From contig NZ_JAQTXM010000005.1 in assembly GCF_028688795.1 (NCBI RefSeq), positions 62,001 to 126,000 of the forward strand: DNA of 64,000 nucleotides. The letters run 5' to 3'. Source of the stretch: Rhodoferax sp. GTDB taxonomy: Bacteria > Pseudomonadota > Gammaproteobacteria > Burkholderiales > Burkholderiaceae_C. The notes under the pieces are model-generated. The model had not been told where the DNA came from and ran no database searches. It worked only from the letters and a program-made list of their open reading frames with translations. Every line of letters starts with the position of its first letter. The first letter of the stretch is position 1. Both the position numbers and the translations under genes were made by a program. Shown here piece after piece: positions 8,601 to 18,432 of the stretch.

Positions 8601-9269
8601 GCGCACACGCAGCGCACCATCCAAGCCAAAAAGCGTGGCCACGCCCTGTTGACCCAGCTTGAGTTCGCTGTAAAACCGGCTGAAGTAGCCCGCGTCGATC
8701 GAGGCCACCACCACGCCGTCAAATTGACCCGTAGCCGTGGTGATGCGGCGCGTTAGCTGAATGGACCACTTGCCCGAGGCACGCCCCAGCACGGATTGTG
8801 AGACAAACAAGGTGTCGCGGTCTGAGGCCAGGTGCACCTTGAAATGTTCGCGGTCTGACAGGTCAAGCGGCGCCTTGAATGGCAAACTGCTTAGTTTCAG
8901 GAAGCCCTGGCTGTCAATGACCGCAATTTGCAGCACCACCCGGTCATCAAGGATGCCTTGTGCTGCGAGGTCTTGCAGGTTGAGTTGGTCGCCTTTTTCC
9001 AGGTATTGGTGGCGCAGCCATTGCAGGGTTTGATCGACGCTAAAGAGCGTGCGCTCGGCGTGTTCCTGGCTCAGCCGTGCGAGGTTGACCAACTCGCTTT
9101 CGGCGGCAGCGACCGTTTTGGCGTGGTGTTCTTTGGTTTCGCCGAGGTATTGCAGCCAGAGTGCTGCGGACAACACCACGGCAAGCAGCCAAATGGGCCC
9201 AATTTGGCGCAACAGGCTGCCTGACATCAACGCACCGCTGGGGGCCTGCTTGGGGTCTGAATTCGACAT
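5604..9269 (-). CDS. Hybrid sensor histidine kinase (Cache-PAS-PAS-PAS-HisKA-HATPase-REC)
   Basis: This is a 1221-residue inner-membrane kinase. An N-terminal membrane segment (about 25-45) and a second one (about 300-325, IIALLLALAALASWLLLL) bracket a periplasmic dCache-like sensor. Three PAS modules follow, then the H-box (His757 in MSHEIRTPMNGIL), N-box (LVGNAIKF), G1 (SDSGIGIA), G2 (GGSGLGLSI), and a receiver with phospho-acceptor Asp1060 (ILMDLHMPVMDGY). The last ~100 residues look like an Hpt-type helical region, but I could not find a convincing phospho-histidine. Six residues (the LAKSRF unit) are duplicated just before the H-box. It pairs with the downstream diguanylate cyclase. Confidence 0.93.
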   Translation of the reverse strand: MSNSDPKQAPSGALMSGSLLRQIGPIWLLAVVLSAALWLQYLGETKEHHAKTVAAAESELVNLARLSQEHAERTLFSVDQTLQWLRHQYLEKGDQLNLQDLAAQGILDDRVVLQIAVIDSQGFLKLSSLPFKAPLDLSDREHFKVHLASDRDTLFVSQSVLGRASGKWSIQLTRRITTATGQFDGVVVASIDAGYFSRFYSELKLGQQGVATLFGLDGALRVRHTPDKDEFGGDVSSSPFLGIIAKGQTNSTLTLNAVRDGIERIYHVRKLPSFPLVVGIGLSTADLFLAEQAANEQRQIKTLAIIALLLALAALASWLLLLKMRQERIHAHDLEQLKNLASRVPGCVYQFLLRPDGSSCLPYASDALRDIFRLDPSEVKTSAEAIFAAIHPDDSAAFASSIQTSAQTLTAWTHEFRICFDDQTVRWLSSSAMPQAQADGAVLWHGFVGNITDQKTAELARQAAQAQAGATLAASRKLLQSIIDTAPMRVFWKDLNLRYLGCNPAFAQDAGLSHPDELIGKSDAELSWREQADLYGADDHRVMDSGIPRLMYDEPQTTPDGHIIWLRTSKVPLRNEHNDIIGILGIYEDVTQQKVAEAALQRNNTVMQSILDNIPVGLSAFDSDLRLLAYNRLFQQAMDFPEAMCANPNATFDQFIRFNAERGEYGPGDHEDMVQTIVEVARHPVAHQLERVRPNGVALEVRGSPMPGGGFVTTYSDISERKTHQLALEQATADAQAANLAKSRFLAKSRFLATMSHEIRTPMNGILGMAQLLLMPGLSAPKQHDYARTILSSGQTLLTLLNDILDLSKIEAGKFQLESIVFAPESLLTETGNLFAGAAQAKKLALNYQWLGVAAQRYQADAHRVRQMLSNLVGNAIKFTRSGQVHIEATEIDCQDGLALLEFSVSDSGIGIAADKLDLLFKPFSQTDSSTTREFGGSGLGLSIVRNLARAMGGDVGVESTPGKGSRFWFRVKAKQLSGVAISRQAERTDVPPSGAAKPLLQGHVLVAEDNAVNRMVIESLLGKLGLTVSMVEDGQQALDAITQGLPDLPGQAPDVILMDLHMPVMDGYAATQHIRQWQAAQQRAHLPIIALTADAFEEDRQRCLAAGMDDFLTKPISLDALKTALAQWLPAAPQSPDNTLAAVLKPVDTEAFAALVLELTPLLAQNKYAAIARFEKLQALAANTRLEDDVQALTVLLQNMRFDEVLLGLHHIAAGQTNGA
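7011..7050 (-). repeat. Perfect 18-bp tandem duplication inside the kinase gene
   Basis: The unit ggccagaaagcggctctt occurs twice in direct succession (7011-7028 and 7029-7046) and is followed by a third ggcc. It adds six residues (LAKSRF doubled) in the helix entering the H-box. Homologous kinases normally have a single LAKSRFLA before the histidine motif. Confidence 0.95.
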
Positions 9270-9308
9270 GGTTTTGATTATGGATCTTGCGGTGCTTGCC
9301 GCAGCGGC

Positions 9309-10247
9309 TTAAGCCGCATAAAGGGTCTTTTGGGTAATTTTATGTAGCAAGGCCATGGTGGTTTGCTGGGTCAGCGTGGCTGGGCGCAGGGAACTCGTGG
9401 CCAGACTGACCTTGGTGCGCAGCACCGGTTCGGTGATGGTGCGCACTGAAAACGCCGAAGGGCGGATCGAACTTGCCACCGCGTTGCGTGACAGCACCGC
9501 ACTGCCCGCGCCGTCGGCCACCAAATCCAGTATCGCTGACACACCGTCAATTTCCAGCGCAATGTTGAGCCGACAGCCGATGTTGGCCAGTTCGGATTCG
9601 ACATGCATGCGGATCGCGTTCGGCCGGGTGGGAATCACCAGCGGCAGTTGCGCCAGTTCACGCAGCGTGATGGGCCCGGGCGGCGCGTCTTCAGCCAAAC
9701 CAAGCGGGCGGCGCTGCACCAGCAACAGGTCTTCTTCCAGCAGCGGTGTGATCTCGATCTCGGTGCTGGGTTGGGCGTTGTAAACCACAGCAATGTCAAG
9801 GCGCCCAGCCATCAGCGACTCCTGCATTGGCACCGACAGGCCTTCCGTGATGGACAGCGTGGCATCGGGCAACTCAGAGCGAAAGGCACGGATCAAAGGC
9901 ACGGTCAACACCCGTGCCAGGCTGGTGGGCAGGCCCACCGCCACGCGCCCCGCCAGCGAACCACGCACCCGGCCCAGTTCTTCGCGCGCGCGCGCCACCT
10001 GGTGCAAGATGCCGCGTCCATGCGCCAGCAGCAGCTTGCCGGCTTCGGTGGGCAGTGCGCCACGGCCGTTACGCGTCAGCAGGGTTTGCCGCAGTTCGAC
10101 TTCCAGCAGGCGCACCTGCCGGCTCAAGGCCGGTTGGGCAATGTCCAGCGCCAATGCCGCCCGGGTGAAGCTGCCGAGTTCGGCCACACGCACAAAGTAT
10201 TCCAGTTGTTTCAGGTCCATCAGCGGCTTATCCAGTGTGTGATTCAT
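9309..10247 (-). CDS. LysR-family transcriptional regulator
   Basis: The protein has an N-terminal winged helix-turn-helix (MDLKQLEYFVRVAELGSFTR, then AALALDIAQPALSRQVRLLE) and a LysR substrate-binding domain to about residue 300. The ATG at 10247 gives 312 aa; an internal ATG (MDLKQLEYF, near 10220) gives the more typical LysR N-terminus and may be the real start. The gene diverges from the protocatechuate 4,5-cleavage operon, so the likely role is control of that operon in response to an aromatic acid or ring-cleavage intermediate. The inducer cannot be read from sequence. Confidence 0.93.
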   Translation of the reverse strand: MNHTLDKPLMDLKQLEYFVRVAELGSFTRAALALDIAQPALSRQVRLLEVELRQTLLTRNGRGALPTEAGKLLLAHGRGILHQVARAREELGRVRGSLAGRVAVGLPTSLARVLTVPLIRAFRSELPDATLSITEGLSVPMQESLMAGRLDIAVVYNAQPSTEIEITPLLEEDLLLVQRRPLGLAEDAPPGPITLRELAQLPLVIPTRPNAIRMHVESELANIGCRLNIALEIDGVSAILDLVADGAGSAVLSRNAVASSIRPSAFSVRTITEPVLRTKVSLATSSLRPATLTQQTTMALLHKITQKTLYAA

Positions 10248-10299
10248 TCAGGCGTTCGGGTGCATGGCAAAGCCGAACGGGGAATGCTTAGGGTTTACC

Positions 10300-10318
10300 A
10301 TAACCCATGCCGGATTAT
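10300..10318. promoter_or_regulatory. Candidate LysR-type operator in the divergent promoter
   Basis: ATAA-N11-TTAT, a dyad matching the T-N11-A architecture of LysR boxes, lies about 53 bp inside the regulator side and 70 bp before the ligU start. It is the clearest dyad in the 141-bp divergent intergenic region. Assignment is by position and shape only. Confidence 0.5.
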
Positions 10319-10388
10319 GCCAAGTTGTTATATCTGCTAGTGTGTTAGCTGCCTTATCAAGGTACCCACGCCAGCACAAAATACCGCC

Positions 10389-11513
10389 ATGCAAACAGCC
10401 ATTCCCTGTTATTTCATGCGCGGCGGCACCTCTCGCGGCCCGTTCTTTTTGGCGTCAGACCTGCCTGCCGATGTGCCCACCCGTGACCGTGTGTTGCTGG
10501 CGGTGATGGGCTCGCCCGACAAGCGGCAGATTGACGGCCTGGGTGGGGCGCACCCGCTGACCAGCAAGGTCGGCATCGTCAGCGCCAGCCAGATGCCTGG
10601 CGTGGACGTTGACTTTTTGTTTGCCCAGCTCCAGCCTGAAAAAGACACCGTGGATACCACGCCCAACTGCGGCAACATGTTGGCCGCTGTGCTGCCTTTT
10701 GCCATTGAGCGTGGCCTGGTGGCGGTGCAGGGCGACAGCACCACGGCGCGCGTGCTCACCCTCAACACCGACATGCAGTGCGACATCACTGTGGACACGC
10801 GTGGCGGGCATGTCCATTACACCGGCAACGCACGCATTGACGGCGTGCCTGGCACGGCCGCACCGGTGACCATCAATTTTCTGGACACGGCGGGCTCGGT
10901 CTGTGCAGGCTTGTTGCCCACGGGCCAGGTGCGAGACCGCATCACCGTGACTGGCGAGGGTTTTGAGACCTTCACCCTGGATGTCACGTGTATTGACAAC
11001 GGCATGCCGCTGGTGATGTTCAAGGCCTCTGACGTGGGCTGCACGGGTTATGAAAGCGTGGCAGAGTTGAATGCGGACGACGAGTGCAAGCGCCGTCTTG
11101 AAGCGCTGCGCCTGCAGATTTCCCTGAAGATGGGACTGGGCGATGTCAGCCAGAAGAACTACCCCAAGATGACCCTGATTGCGCCACCGCGTGCGGGTGG
11201 CAGCTTGTGCACACGCAGCTTTATTCCGCATGTCTGCCACGATGCCATCGGTGTGCTGGCTGCGGTCACAGTCGGCACGGCGTGTGTGCTGAAAGGCTCG
11301 GTCTGCGACGGTGTGGCCGTGATGCCGCAAGGGCATGAGCCCACGGTGTCGGTCGAGCACCCCACTGGGGAATTCAGCGTGGCCCTCGGCCTGGACGCAC
11401 AGGATGCACAAAAAGTCACCAAAGCCGCCTTGCTGCGCACAGCCCGGTTGATCATGCGTGGCGAGGTGATGGTGCCTGCCGCCATTTGGCCTGGGCCGAC
11501 CCACGTGGCCTGA
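10389..11513 (+). CDS. ligU: 4-oxalomesaconate tautomerase (PrpF family, LigU/GalD-like)
   Basis: The 374-residue protein is a PrpF-family isomerase (PF04303), seen in the N-terminal CYFMRGGTSRGPFF motif, DGLGGAHPLTSKV and the TPNCGNMLAAVLPFA segment. In this gene neighbourhood it most likely performs the allylic isomerisation of 4-oxalomesaconate between LigI and LigJ in the protocatechuate 4,5-cleavage pathway (LigU of Sphingobium, GalD of Pseudomonas). It is the first gene of the operon, directly downstream of the divergent LysR promoter. PrpF itself (2-methylaconitate isomerase) is the alternative, but no prp genes are nearby. Confidence 0.88.
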   Translation: MQTAIPCYFMRGGTSRGPFFLASDLPADVPTRDRVLLAVMGSPDKRQIDGLGGAHPLTSKVGIVSASQMPGVDVDFLFAQLQPEKDTVDTTPNCGNMLAAVLPFAIERGLVAVQGDSTTARVLTLNTDMQCDITVDTRGGHVHYTGNARIDGVPGTAAPVTINFLDTAGSVCAGLLPTGQVRDRITVTGEGFETFTLDVTCIDNGMPLVMFKASDVGCTGYESVAELNADDECKRRLEALRLQISLKMGLGDVSQKNYPKMTLIAPPRAGGSLCTRSFIPHVCHDAIGVLAAVTVGTACVLKGSVCDGVAVMPQGHEPTVSVEHPTGEFSVALGLDAQDAQKVTKAALLRTARLIMRGEVMVPAAIWPGPTHVA

Positions 11514-11573
11514 AACAAGTCGCTACCATCCCGTTTGGACGACACGAACTTTATTTTTACAACAGGAGACACC

Positions 11574-12608
11574 ATGAAAACTTCCCTGAAATCAATCGCC
11601 GCCCTCTCGGTGCTGGCCGGTGCTGCGCTGGCTGCATCCGCCCAAACCGTCACCCTCAAGGTGCATCACTTTTTGCCCGCAGGTTCGGCCGCGCAAAAGA
11701 TGTTCATCCAGCCCTGGTGCGACAAGATCGCACTGGAATCCGGCGACAAGATGAAATGCCAAATTTACCCGTCGATGCAACTCGGTGGCACGCCGCCCCA
11801 GTTGTTTGACCAAGTGAAGGATGGCGTGGTGGACGTGACCTGGGTGCTGCCCGGTTACATGGCGGGGCGTTTCCCTTTGTCTGAAGTGTTTGAGCTGCCC
11901 TTCATGATGCAAAGCCCCGAAGGCACCAGCAAGGCGCTGTGGGATTTTGTTCAAACCAATCCGAACGTGGCCGCCGAGTTCAAAGATGTCAAGTTGCTGG
12001 CCCTGCATGTACATGGAGATGGTGTCTTTCACATGACCAACAAGCCCATCAAGACCATGGCCGACCTGAAGGGCCTGAAAGTGCGTGCGCCTACGCGCCA
12101 GTCCAACAAGATGCTGGCCGCCCTGGGCGCGACCCCCGTGGCCATGCCGGTGCCTGCCGTGAGCGAGGCCCTGGCCAAGTCGGTGATTGACGGTGCCCTG
12201 GTGCCGTATGAAGTGGTGCCCTCGGTGAAGATTCAGGAGCTGGTCAAGTTCCACTCTGAAACCGACCCGGCCGAGCCCGCCATTTACACCTCGACCTTCG
12301 TGTTTGCCATGAACAAGGCCAAGTACGAAAGCCTGCCGCCTGACCTGAAAAAGGTCATTGACAACAACAGCGGCCAGGCCTTGTCGGGCCAGGTTGGCAA
12401 GACCTTTTTGGCAGCGGATGGCATTGGCAAAAAGCTGACCGAGAAAAACACCCACAACGTGATTCCTTCGGCCGAGCTGCAAAGCTGGAAAAAAGCCAGC
12501 GAGCAAATCACCACCGACTGGGTGGCAGACGTCACCGCCAAGGGCGCCAACGGCAAGTTGTTGCTGGAAAACGCCCGCGCCCTGATCGCCAAGTACGCCG
12601 CCAAGTAA
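11574..12608 (+). CDS. dctP: TRAP transporter substrate-binding protein, DctP family
   Basis: This is the periplasmic receptor of a TRAP transporter. I chose ATG 11574 because an aggag site stands just before it and it gives a clean signal peptide (MKTSLKSIAALSVLAGAALA, cleavage near ASA-QT); a longer frame upstream has no such features. The mature protein has DctP-type motifs, including QLFDQVKDGVVD and the substrate-carboxylate-binding region LKGLKVRAPTRQSN. It is followed by a stem-loop and then dctQ and dctM. Context suggests an aromatic or other carboxylate entering the 4-hydroxybenzoate pathway, which is inference. Confidence 0.92.
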   Translation: MKTSLKSIAALSVLAGAALAASAQTVTLKVHHFLPAGSAAQKMFIQPWCDKIALESGDKMKCQIYPSMQLGGTPPQLFDQVKDGVVDVTWVLPGYMAGRFPLSEVFELPFMMQSPEGTSKALWDFVQTNPNVAAEFKDVKLLALHVHGDGVFHMTNKPIKTMADLKGLKVRAPTRQSNKMLAALGATPVAMPVPAVSEALAKSVIDGALVPYEVVPSVKIQELVKFHSETDPAEPAIYTSTFVFAMNKAKYESLPPDLKKVIDNNSGQALSGQVGKTFLAADGIGKKLTEKNTHNVIPSAELQSWKKASEQITTDWVADVTAKGANGKLLLENARALIAKYAAK

Positions 12609-12623
12609 GCAGCGATGTCGCTC

Positions 12624-12651
12624 GACCTGTGTGGCACGCGTCACACAGGTC
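12624..12651 (+). terminator. Intercistronic stem-loop between dctP and dctQ
   Basis: GACCTGTGTG and CACACAGGTC form a perfect 10-bp stem with an 8-base loop, with no T-run after it. In TRAP operons such a hairpin typically stabilises the dctP message or partly attenuates, so that the binding protein is made in excess over the membrane subunits. The function here is inferred. Confidence 0.6.
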
Positions 12652-12716
12652 ACCCCCCTTGGAAAATTCAATGATGTGATGCGCCCCTTGCGGTCTGCGT
12701 CAGAGGAGAAGTGTTG

Positions 12717-13264
12717 ATGCAAGAGCCCATTCCCGGTGCCCCGCCAGGTGCCGCAACGCTCAATTTTGGTCCCATGGGACAGCTGTTGTTTCGTGCCTCC
12801 AAGGTGTCGGCCATCATGGGTGGCTTAACCTTTGTCGCTATTGTGCTCATGAGCATCGTCAGCATCGTGGGGCGCAAGCTCATTTCAGCGCCGGTACCGG
12901 GTGATGTGGAAATGCTGCAAATGGCGGCGGCCTTTGCCTCAGCCAGTTTTTTTGCCTATTGCCACCTCAATGGCGGGGATGTCAAGGTGGACTTCTTTAC
13001 CGCCAAGGCCAGCCCGGCCACAGTGCATCGGCTGGATGCCTTTGGTTCCCTGCTGGTGGGCCTGTTTGGCGCGCTGATCACCTGGCGCGCCGCCGTGGGT
13101 GCGTTTGCCATCAAAGAGGCCGGTGAAACCAGCATGATTTTGGGTTGGCCGGTGTGGATCGCCCAGATGCTCATGGTGCCCGGCTTTTTGCTGATGGCAC
13201 TGGCCGGTTTCTACATGGTGGGCCTGCACTGGCGCCTGAGCCAAACCCACAGCGGGGTGCAAGC

Positions 13265-13268
<4 letters not shown>
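12717..13268 (+). CDS. dctQ: TRAP transporter small permease, DctQ family
   Basis: DctQ is the four-helix small membrane subunit. Two in-frame alternative starts (GTG 12711, TTG 12714) precede ATG 12717; the agaggag site at 12702-12708 has the right spacing only for the ATG, giving 183 aa. Hydrophobic segments are visible near residues 25-45 (MGGLTFVAIVLMSIVSIVG), 60-75, 105-125 and 150-170. The stop overlaps the dctM start (ATGA), showing translational coupling. Confidence 0.9.
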
Positions 13269-15807
<2,539 letters not shown>

Positions 15808-15832
15808 GCGTCTAGGCAACACCTAGTTGCTA

Positions 15833-15890
15833 TCTATTAAATAGCTACTAACGCATATTAAATAAGCGCTAGAGCCTAATTTCTTATAAA
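15833..15890 (+). repeat. Dispersed short repeat, copy 3 (intergenic)
   Basis: The core atagctactaacgcatatta is followed by aagcgctagagcctaattt. It fills most of the 94-bp gap between pobA and ligJ, ending about 10 bp before the ligJ start, so it is transcribed as part of the operon. Confidence 0.85.
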
Positions 15891-15901
15891 GAAAGTCAAC
15901 C

Positions 15902-16933
15902 ATGATCATCGATTGCCACGGCCACTACACCACGGCCCCCAAGGCGCTGGAAACCTGGCGCAACCAGCAAATTGCCGGCATCCAAGACCCTGCGGTGATG
16001 CCCAAAGTGTCTGACCTGAAGATCAGCGACGACGAGTTGAGGGAAAGTATTGAGACCAACCAGCTGCGCCTGATGCGCGACCGCGGCCTGGACCTGACGC
16101 TGTTTTCCCCACGCGCCAGCTTCATGGCGCATCACATTGGCGACTTCCAGGTGTCCAGCACCTGGGCGGCCATTTGCAACGAGCTTTGCTACCGCGTCAG
16201 CCAACTGTTTCCCGACCACTTTGTCCCGGTGGCCATGTTGCCGCAAAGCCCAGGCGTCGACCCCGCCACCTGCATTCCCGAGCTGGAAAAGTGTGTGAAG
16301 GAATACGGCAACGTCGGCATCAACCTCAACCCCGACCCGTCCGGTGGCCACTGGACCTCGCCGCCCTTGAGCGACAAGGCCTGGTTCCCGATTTACGAGA
16401 AGATGGTCGAGTACGACATCCCGGCCATGATTCACGTCAGCACCAGTTGCAACGCCTGCTTTCACACCACCGGCGCGCATTACCTGAACGCCGACACCAC
16501 CGCCTTCATGCAGTGCCTGACCAGCGACTTGTTCAAGGAATTCCCCACGCTCAAGTTCCTGATTCCGCACGGCGGCGGTGCCGTGCCTTACCACTGGGGG
16601 CGCTTCCGTGGCCTGGCGCAAGAACTGAAAAAACCGCTGCTGCAAGAGCATTTGCTCAACAACATCTTCTTTGACACCTGCGTTTACCACCAGCCCGGCA
16701 TTGACCTGCTCAACACCGTGATCCCGGTGAAAAACGTGTTGTTTGCCAGCGAGATGATTGGCGCCGTGCGCGGCATCGACCCCGAAACCGGTCATTATTT
16801 TGACGACACCAAGCGCTACATCGAAGCCTCAAACATCCTGAGCGAGTCCGACCGCCAGCATATTTACGAGGGCAACGCCCGGCGCGTGTTCCCGCGGTTG
16901 GACGCGTTGCTGACCAGCAGGACGGGCCATTGA
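15902..16933 (+). CDS. ligJ: 4-oxalomesaconate hydratase LigJ (amidohydrolase superfamily)
   Basis: LigJ adds water to 4-oxalomesaconate to give 4-carboxy-4-hydroxy-2-oxoadipate. The 343-residue protein starts with the metal-binding HxH of the amidohydrolase fold (IIDCHGHYTT), contains the internal zinc-ligand region MIHVSTSCNACFHTTG, and has IPHGGGAVPYHWGRFRG and the late barrel motif VLFASEMIGAVRGIDPETG typical of this COG2159 branch. It lies between pobA and the aldolase gene, matching the reaction order. Confidence comes from motif plus pathway context. Confidence 0.92.
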   Translation: MIIDCHGHYTTAPKALETWRNQQIAGIQDPAVMPKVSDLKISDDELRESIETNQLRLMRDRGLDLTLFSPRASFMAHHIGDFQVSSTWAAICNELCYRVSQLFPDHFVPVAMLPQSPGVDPATCIPELEKCVKEYGNVGINLNPDPSGGHWTSPPLSDKAWFPIYEKMVEYDIPAMIHVSTSCNACFHTTGAHYLNADTTAFMQCLTSDLFKEFPTLKFLIPHGGGAVPYHWGRFRGLAQELKKPLLQEHLLNNIFFDTCVYHQPGIDLLNTVIPVKNVLFASEMIGAVRGIDPETGHYFDDTKRYIEASNILSESDRQHIYEGNARRVFPRLDALLTSRTGH

Positions 16934-16966
16934 CGTGAAGAAACAAATGGCACTCCACTGGCTGTC

Positions 16967-16987
16967 ATGCCGGAACCGATCCGGCAT
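16967..16987. repeat. Short hairpin between ligJ and the hemerythrin gene
   Basis: ATGCCGGA-accga-TCCGGCAT makes a perfect 8-bp stem. It has no T-run. It could be a REP-like element or an mRNA-processing stem within the operon. Confidence 0.5.
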
Positions 16988-17040
16988 CCATGACGGTGGG
17001 TCTGCCCGCCACGCCGCTTTACACCCATAAAGGTCCATCC

Positions 17041-17592
17041 ATGGCCATCACCAGCAACTCATCACAGGGCGAATCCAGCAACGCCCCCATCACCAACTTC
17101 TCGCATTGCCACGAAGGCATCCTGGCGCAGTTGACCAAGATGGGCGAACTGCCAGCACTGGCCGAGGCGGCCGAGCGCGCCAGAACCTGGGCTGAGAGCA
17201 CCCGCAGCTTTTTTCGTGCGGTGGTGTTTGAGCACCATCAGGAAGAAGAGCGGGCACTGTTTGAAGCCGTGCTGGCCAGTGCCACACCGGGTGAGGAATT
17301 CGCGCGTGTCCAGGCCATCACGACCCGGCTCACGCAAGAGCACCGGCAAGTCGAAGCCCAGTTCGTCAAGCTGGAGCCACAACTGAAAAAAATGGCCAAG
17401 GGCCAGCCTTGCGACATCGATGCCGCCGCTGTGGAGGCCCTGGTGCATGACTACCAAGCGCATGCAGCTTTTGAAGAAGCAGAATTTTTGCCCCTGTCCG
17501 AAACCATCCTGAGCCGCAACAGCAACCACATGGCGGCGCTGGGGCTGAGCTTGCACATTCGGCATGTGTCGGTGGCTGCTTCGCCGACTTGA
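17041..17592 (+). CDS. Hemerythrin HHE-domain protein in the aromatic-acid operon
   Basis: The ATG at 17041 begins a soluble 183-residue protein; an earlier in-frame ATG (16990) lacks a ribosome binding site. The hemerythrin four-helix bundle is suggested by the iron-ligand pattern FSHCHEG, FEHHQEEE, EHRQVEAQF and HAAFEEAEFLP, which would bind a diiron centre and O2 or NO. There is no signal peptide. It is embedded in the lig operon between ligJ and ligK, where no pathway step needs it. A role in oxygen delivery to, or iron protection of, the Fe(II)-dependent LigAB dioxygenase is possible but unproved. Confidence 0.85.
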   Translation: MAITSNSSQGESSNAPITNFSHCHEGILAQLTKMGELPALAEAAERARTWAESTRSFFRAVVFEHHQEEERALFEAVLASATPGEEFARVQAITTRLTQEHRQVEAQFVKLEPQLKKMAKGQPCDIDAAAVEALVHDYQAHAAFEEAEFLPLSETILSRNSNHMAALGLSLHIRHVSVAASPT

Positions 17593-17643
17593 GCCACCGT
17601 TTGAATCACGACCTGAATCGACCCCCTGAACTGGAGACGCACC

Positions 17644-18327
17644 ATGAACAACCTGGGCATTGTCAAAAGAAACATCACCCGCGCCGACAAGGCCGCAGTA
17701 GAAAAACTTTCGCGTTTTGGCGTGGCCACTATTCACGAAGCCATGGGCCGCGTCGGCTTGATGAAACCCTACCTACGGCCCATCTACAACGACGCCAAGA
17801 TTTGCGGCACCGCCGTCACCGTGCTGCTGCAGCCGGGCGACAACTGGATGATGCACGTGGCCGCTGAGCAGCTCCTACCCGGTGACGTGGTGGTGGCAGC
17901 CTGCACCACCGACAACGCCGACGGTTTTTTTGGCGACCTGCTGGCAACGTCGTTCCAGGCGCGCGGCGCGGTTGGCCTGATCATTGACGGCGGTGTGCGA
18001 GACGTGAAAGACCTCACCGAGATGAACTTCCCAGTGTTCTCCAAAGCCATCCATGCCAAGGGCACGATCAAGGCGACGCTGGGTTCGGTGAACATTCCCG
18101 TCGTGTGCGCCGGGGCTCAGGTCAACCCCGGTGACGTGGTCATTGCCGACATTGACGGCGTGGTGGTGGTGCCCGCTGCCGTGGCGCAGCAAGTGGCCGA
18201 TGCCGCCGAAGCACGCGAAGCCAACGAAGGCGCCAAACGCGCCATCTTTGCCTCGGGCGTGCTCGGGCTGGACTATTACAAGATGCGCGAAGGCCTTGAA
18301 AAAGCTGGCCTGCGCTATATAGATTGA
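17644..18327 (+). CDS. ligK: 4-carboxy-4-hydroxy-2-oxoadipate aldolase LigK/GalC
   Basis: This class II pyruvate aldolase of the RraA-like fold splits 4-carboxy-4-hydroxy-2-oxoadipate into pyruvate and oxaloacetate, the last step of the pathway. The 227-residue protein has [14 protein letters not shown], the divalent-metal/pyruvate-binding segment [14 protein letters not shown] (the Arg-Asp pair is catalytic in the family) and [17 protein letters not shown]. The length agrees with LigK and PmdF. A purine-rich ctggagacgcacc precedes the ATG. Confidence 0.94.
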   Translation: MNNLGIVKRNITRADKAAVEKLSRFGVATIHEAMGRVGLMKPYLRPIYNDAKICGTAVTVLLQPGDNWMMHVAAEQLLPGDVVVAACTTDNADGFFGDLLATSFQARGAVGLIIDGGVRDVKDLTEMNFPVFSKAIHAKGTIKATLGSVNIPVVCAGAQVNPGDVVIADIDGVVVVPAAVAQQVADAAEAREANEGAKRAIFASGVLGLDYYKMREGLEKAGLRYID

Positions 18328-18360
18328 AGCACGCTACGCTTTATTTATAAGGGCTAGAGC
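18326..18360 (+). repeat. Dispersed short repeat, degenerate copy 4
   Basis: The 3' half tttataagggctagagc is well conserved while the 5' half (gcacgctacgcttta) is divergent. It begins at the ligK stop codon. Confidence 0.65.
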
Positions 18361-18432
18361 ACCAAAACACCATGAATACCCCGACATTGATGGCCCTTAG
18401 GCAGCGTGTCGCAAATTCACTTCGCTAAAACC

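Noticed and set aside
16930..17040. Hairpin between ligJ and the hemerythrin gene as an operon-ending terminator
   Set aside because: No T-run follows, and the genes on both sides are on the same strand and functionally linked; a processing or REP-like stem is more likely.
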